Below, in pieces: positions 60,430 to 64,000 of a stretch of DNA of 64,000 nt. The notes under the pieces are model-generated. The model was not told the origin of the DNA and searched no databases. It saw only the letters and a program-made list of their open reading frames with translations. This DNA is from UBA7957 sp965222695. GTDB taxonomy: Bacteria > Pseudomonadota > Gammaproteobacteria > Granulosicoccales > Granulosicoccaceae. Made by a program: the position numbers and the translations under genes. How positions within the stretch are numbered: the first letter of the stretch is position 1; each line of letters opens with the position of its first letter. The stretch is taken from NCBI GenBank assembly GCA_965222695.1, contig OZ244967.1:2976001-3040000 (forward strand), read 5' to 3'.

Positions 60430-61542
60430 GTGCACGCAGACGCAATTATTATTGGTTCCGGCATACATGGTTGCTCAGCGGCGCTGCATTTAGCGAAAGC
60501 GGGAATCAAGCCTCTGGTATTAGAGCAATCCTACCCGGGCCGTCACGCGTCTGGTGTCAATGCAGGCGGCGTCAGGCGCCTGGGCCGGCACTTTGCTGAG
60601 ATCCCTCTGTCCGTTGAATCGCTGAAACTCTGGATATCCATAGGCGATCTGGTCGGCAGCGACTGCGGTTTCAGCCGATGCGGTCAGATCAAGGTCGCCG
60701 AGTCAGAACAGGATATGAATTCGCTGAAAATGCGGGTAAAACAGTTGCAATCAATGGGATACTATCACGAGGAACTGATCGACCGGGACAGGCTTCGAGA
60801 ACTTCTGCCGGCCGTGTCAGATCATTGTTGTGGTGCGATCCTATGCCGTGATGATGGATTCGCGCTACCTTTCCAGACAGTCCAGGCGTTTCGCCGATCT
60901 GCCGAGCGGGCAGGAGCCCGGTTTAAATGCGGTCACCATGTCAGCAGATTGGTTCGAAAGAGCACACTGTGGAATGTATACGCCGGCGATGAACACTTTG
61001 CGGCGCCGATAGTCATTAATTGCGCCGGTGCCTGGGCCGGAGATATCAGCAGGCAAATGGGCGAGGCGGTTCCTTTACAAGCCGTGGCGCCGATGTTAAT
61101 GATTACCGAACGCGTTTCACCATTTTGCGCAGCAGTTGTCGGCGCAACCAGCAGAGCTTTGTCGTTTAAGCAATTTGAAAACGGTACCGTACTGATAGGC
61201 GGAGGTTACAGAGGGAAAGTGGACATAGACCACAGAACGACATTGCTGGATATGAGCGGACTTGCAGTAAATGCCGCGACCGCCGAACAATTATTTCCCA
61301 TCATGCAAGGGATTCGAGTCGTGCGCTGCTGGGCGGGAATAGAGGCACTGATGCCGGATGAAATACCGGTTATAAGCCCGAGCTCCAGGTACCCGGATGC
61401 CTATCACGTTTTCGGTTTTTCCGCCCATGGATTCCAATTAGGTCCGATTACCGGAAAAATAGTAACGGACTTGATTATGCACAATTCCACAACACTGCCA
61501 ATCGAGGCTTTTTCGATACAGCGCTTTGCCAGGGCCTGTTAA
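60430..61542 (+). CDS. Second DAO-family FAD oxidoreductase
   Basis: A 370-residue flavoprotein with DAIIIGSGIHGCSAALHLAKAGIKPLVLEQ and the C-terminal YHVFGFSAHGFQLGPITGKIVTDLI, as in sarcosine/glycine oxidase relatives. Start GTG at 60430, 8 bp after the previous stop, so it belongs to the same unit. It may oxidise the product of the first enzyme or a second stereoisomer; that is inference. Confidence 0.85.
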   Translation: MHADAIIIGSGIHGCSAALHLAKAGIKPLVLEQSYPGRHASGVNAGGVRRLGRHFAEIPLSVESLKLWISIGDLVGSDCGFSRCGQIKVAESEQDMNSLKMRVKQLQSMGYYHEELIDRDRLRELLPAVSDHCCGAILCRDDGFALPFQTVQAFRRSAERAGARFKCGHHVSRLVRKSTLWNVYAGDEHFAAPIVINCAGAWAGDISRQMGEAVPLQAVAPMLMITERVSPFCAAVVGATSRALSFKQFENGTVLIGGGYRGKVDIDHRTTLLDMSGLAVNAATAEQLFPIMQGIRVVRCWAGIEALMPDEIPVISPSSRYPDAYHVFGFSAHGFQLGPITGKIVTDLIMHNSTTLPIEAFSIQRFARAC

Positions 61543-61592
61543 CACCAATAATTAAGTTGAGTCCAAACCACCCAAAGTGACTTTAGACAAGC

Positions 61593-62540
61593 ATGCCATC
61601 CAGAATTAACCACAGACAGCTCGAAGCGTTCCAGGCAGTAATGCAAGTAGGTACAATTACCCGTGCAGCAGATCTTCTCGGAATTACCCAACCGGCGGTC
61701 AGCCGATTGATTGCAGCCTTGGAACATGCTGTCGGTTACAGTCTGTTCGAGCGGCAAAAAGGACGCCTGCTGGCGACACCGGATGCCAATGCACTTTACG
61801 AGTTTGTCGAACAGTCATTCGTCGGCATTGACAAAGTGACTCAGGCGGCGGCTGAAATCCGAATGTTCAAGCGCGGTGCGTTGCAAATTGCCAGCATGCC
61901 CGCTCTGGCTCTTGGCTTTTTGCCGAAAGTTGTCAGCCGATTCGCCAGCTCCCGGCCAGGTATTAATGTTTCCATTCAAATCCGCAGCTCCCAGAAAGTG
62001 TTGGACCTTATTGCCAGTCAACAATTCGATATCGGACTGGCCGCGGTTGAAGGCAGTCATCCAGCGTTGTTTGTAGAGTCATTGCTCAAGGCCCGGATGG
62101 TTTGTGTTATTCCTGAGGACCACAGGCTGGCGAAGCAAAACATTATCAGGCCCGAAGATCTGCAAAACGAAGTATTTGTTTCCCTGGGCGAGGAATTCGG
62201 CACCCGGCGAATGGTTGACAATGTATTTGAGGACGCCGGGATCTATTCAAGAATGACCAGTGTCGACACACAGCTATCAGAAGCCGCCTGCGCGTTTGTC
62301 CGTCAGGGATTCGGCGTTTCGCTGGTAGAACCGATCTGCGCTTCCGAATCGCTTGGCCGAGGCCTGGTGGCCCGCCCTTTTGAACCGGCCATAGAATACG
62401 AATACAGTGTCCTCTACCCGCGCCACCGCCCGCGCAGCAGATTAACCGATGAGTTTGTCACAACGCTCAAAGAGGCCTTGTTAACAAATCCATTGATCGA
62501 TCCCCAGACCACCCGTATGAGCTTGCCCCGCAAGCGATAG
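61593..62540 (+). CDS. LysR-family transcriptional regulator
   Basis: A 315-residue regulator. The N-terminal winged helix-turn-helix is HRQLEAFQAVMQVGTITRAADLLGITQPAVSRLIAALE; the effector-binding domain spans about 90-300. It resembles the NocR/OccR group that answers opines. It lies 50 bp past the last oxidoreductase on the same strand, which is unusual since LysR genes are commonly divergent; it may be part of the operon it controls. Confidence 0.9.
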   Translation: MPSRINHRQLEAFQAVMQVGTITRAADLLGITQPAVSRLIAALEHAVGYSLFERQKGRLLATPDANALYEFVEQSFVGIDKVTQAAAEIRMFKRGALQIASMPALALGFLPKVVSRFASSRPGINVSIQIRSSQKVLDLIASQQFDIGLAAVEGSHPALFVESLLKARMVCVIPEDHRLAKQNIIRPEDLQNEVFVSLGEEFGTRRMVDNVFEDAGIYSRMTSVDTQLSEAACAFVRQGFGVSLVEPICASESLGRGLVARPFEPAIEYEYSVLYPRHRPRSRLTDEFVTTLKEALLTNPLIDPQTTRMSLPRKR

Positions 62541-62851
62541 CCCGCGGCCCAAATCCATCTCACGAGGAGGCCTCGCTCCTACGGGGGGATGAGGAAAAAT
62601 TGTAATGTACATCACGGACAAACTTGCGAGATTCGGAATAACACTTGCTGTATCACATTGAAACTATTGGCAATTTCACCAACAGCCGGACATTCTGCGA
62701 AAAGTGAGGGATTTTCAATGAAATCACTCGGTTACATAGAGTACAGATCGACCACAAACAGGTGTTTCGCGCCGTGAAATTCCGTAAATTGTGTATAGAC
62801 TCTTTGCTTATGAGCATCCTTTTTACCCCATTTCCACCGGTTTAGTGGATT
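62541..62851. other. Intergenic region with a REP-like unit
   Basis: About 311 bp between the LysR gene and the amidase. CGAGGAGGCCTCGCTCCTAC (62563-62582) is a REP-like palindrome related to 29408-29427. A 62-codon ORF (62589-62777) has no ribosome site or family resemblance and is not annotated. Confidence 0.55.
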
Positions 62852-63847
62852 TTGAAAGTGAACGAATTGCTTTCTTCCTTGAAAAACAGGCTTTCCTCGC
62901 TTTTAGAAGGCCATAAACCGGCTCGGCTTAAGGGCATTGTTTTAAACAGAAGATTTCTGCTACTCGGGGGAGTGATGACGATATTGCTCCTCGGCGTTGC
63001 AATCACCCTGGCACTGAGTTCTTCCCATCAATCCGACACGACATCACAAGCCAGATCTATACCTGCCCCTGTCGTTCAGGCCCCGGTCCTGCGGACTGCA
63101 CAGTCACAGAAAACAATCACCATCAGCGAACCGATTAAACGGGCATCTGAGCCTGCCGCCGCCACAAATCCGGCACTTGAGGAAACAATAGACACCTTTG
63201 TATTACCCAAATTTACCGTATTGGCACTGGATGCCGGCCATGGCGGTGTCGATCCCGGATCGATCGGCAGCAATGGATTAACGGAAAAAGAAGTGACGCT
63301 TCGATTGGCAAAAAAGGTCCGCTCCCGTCTCAGTTCAATTAAAAACCTGCATATTGCCCTGACACGCTACGATGACAGAACACTGAACATCAATTCGCGT
63401 ACGGAAATTATCGAAACGATCGGCGCCGACTTCGTCCTTTCGCTTCATCTGAATTCCATTCCCCAGGATAACATTACCTTGGTGGAATCCTACTACAAAA
63501 CAAGCCGCCGAGCGGACCCGGGCAATACGCATTTATTTGTTAGCTCCGGCGATGAAAAAATCGCTTTATCTCAGGCGCTGGCCGCCTCCGTGCTGGATTC
63601 CGTTTATGCAACGGTAAAACGGCACAATGAAATCTCCGTAAATGCCGGCCTAAAAACCGACTCCATGCGGATTCTTTCCCAGAACAGGATACCTGGCGCC
63701 TTGATTGAAGTGACTTGCCTGAGCAATCCCGAGGAAGAAAATCGACTGGCCAGCGACGAATATCTGGACAAACTCGCGGCCGCCATTGCCGAAGGGATAA
63801 AGGTATTTTTGGAAAATACCGGCAGTTCCTTTACCGCCTCTCTATAG
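62852..63847 (+). CDS. N-acetylmuramoyl-L-alanine amidase (Amidase_3)
   Basis: A 331-residue membrane-anchored cell-wall hydrolase. A cytoplasmic N-terminus leads into one helix (about 34-56), a Pro/Ala/Thr linker and the zinc amidase domain (about 120-325). Zinc and catalytic residues are in LALDAGHGGVDPGSIG, GLTEKEVTLRLA, VLSLHLNS and LIEVTCLSNPEEENRL. Start is a TTG at 62852 or a GTG at 62858. It splits septal or peptide-linked peptidoglycan outside the inner membrane. No AMIN domain is present. Confidence 0.9.
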   Translation: MKVNELLSSLKNRLSSLLEGHKPARLKGIVLNRRFLLLGGVMTILLLGVAITLALSSSHQSDTTSQARSIPAPVVQAPVLRTAQSQKTITISEPIKRASEPAAATNPALEETIDTFVLPKFTVLALDAGHGGVDPGSIGSNGLTEKEVTLRLAKKVRSRLSSIKNLHIALTRYDDRTLNINSRTEIIETIGADFVLSLHLNSIPQDNITLVESYYKTSRRADPGNTHLFVSSGDEKIALSQALAASVLDSVYATVKRHNEISVNAGLKTDSMRILSQNRIPGALIEVTCLSNPEEENRLASDEYLDKLAAAIAEGIKVFLENTGSSFTASL

Positions 63848-63975
63848 CTCAGTATCCAGTCTACGCCATCATACTACCCCAGCTAAGGCGATGCATTTAG
63901 CCGGATTTTGTCCGGAGTGATACTAATGTGTTATAGGTAAGCGACGAACTATGACTATTATTTAGGCAGGCTCTT

Positions 63976-63991
63976 GGAGGCTGTCGTCAGG
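63976..63991. repeat. Edge copy of the 2.5-kb dispersed repeat
   Basis: GGAGGCTGTCGTCAGG repeats the arm of the inverted repeat at 2534-2623 (reverse complement of 2608-2623). The window ends 9 bp later, so only part can be seen. The 150 bp between the amidase stop and this point holds no gene. Confidence 0.7.
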
Positions 63992-64000
63992 GCAGACAGC

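Noticed and set aside
62589..62777. 62-residue ORF upstream of the amidase
   Set aside because: No ribosome site, signal peptide or family resemblance; overlaps REP-like surroundings.
1..64000. tRNA, rRNA or CRISPR features
   Set aside because: I scanned gaps for cloverleaf ends and regularly spaced repeats and saw none; a tRNAscan or CRISPR finder run would settle it.

Overview
The window reads as a densely packed chromosomal segment of a gammaproteobacterium. The evidence is gene content and order: ffh upstream of rpsP-rimM-trmD-rplS, radA, xseB-ispA-dxs-folE2, pcnB-folK, hslR, htpG, typA and a YcgL-family gene. The host looks like a respiratory, metabolically versatile organism, possibly a sulfur-oxidiser or denitrifier relative; that lineage guess is inference. 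No rRNA, tRNA or CRISPR array was seen.

Layout. 1-2.5 kb: 3' end of a DUF3570-type outer-membrane barrel gene facing an acyl-CoA synthetase. 2.5-8.1 kb: a CTAG-edged inverted repeat, a comEA-like gene behind a consensus CRP site, then a three-gene signalling cassette (OmpR-type regulator, LysM-FecR protein, CHASE2 histidine kinase). 8.5-11.6 kb: deoxynucleoside kinase, folK, pcnB, hslR. 11.6-14.8 kb: arsenosugar-type cassette (two glycosyltransferases, radical SAM ArsS) plus a sterol-desaturase-family protein. 14.9-17.6 kb: YcgL, a UbiE/MenG-type methyltransferase, a MenA/UbiA-type prenyltransferase and a BASS transporter.

17.6-29.0 kb is the most notable block: a complete clade II (atypical) nitrous-oxide reduction locus. 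It has Sec-exported NosZ with a CTEFC Cu-A motif, NosB-like, NosD, NosG, NosH, NosF, NosL and NosY, and four small c-type cytochromes. Two FNR/Dnr-type boxes sit at the expected places. The BASS transporter and the MenA-like gene follow nosY on the same strand at tight spacing, which suggests a link between N2O respiration and a (mena)quinone supply.

29.5-44.5 kb is housekeeping: htpG with a heat-shock-like promoter, rplS-trmD-rimM-rpsP, ffh, a CcsA/YpjD-like protein, a CorC-like protein, radA, xseB, ispA, dxs, folE2 and L-serine dehydratase. 44.6-46.1 kb is a mobile nest: an IS630-family element with a frameshifted transposase abutting a 270-bp highly folded MITE at a shared CTAG. 46.1-53.5 kb holds a secreted serine protease, two tandem Slp lipoproteins, a small unknown protein, a HugZ-like protein, typA, a cystathionine gamma-synthase-family enzyme and a small lipoprotein with one choice-of-anchor-D-like domain.

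53.7-62.5 kb is a catabolic island: a polyamine-type ABC importer (binding protein, ATPase, two permeases), an HcnABC/opine-oxidase-like dehydrogenase (FAD subunit, [2Fe-2S] subunit, FAD/NAD subunit), an extra DAO-family oxidoreductase and a LysR regulator. It probably imports and oxidises an opine-like or secondary-amine amino acid. The window ends with an N-acetylmuramoyl-L-alanine amidase and the edge of a second copy of the 2.5-kb repeat.
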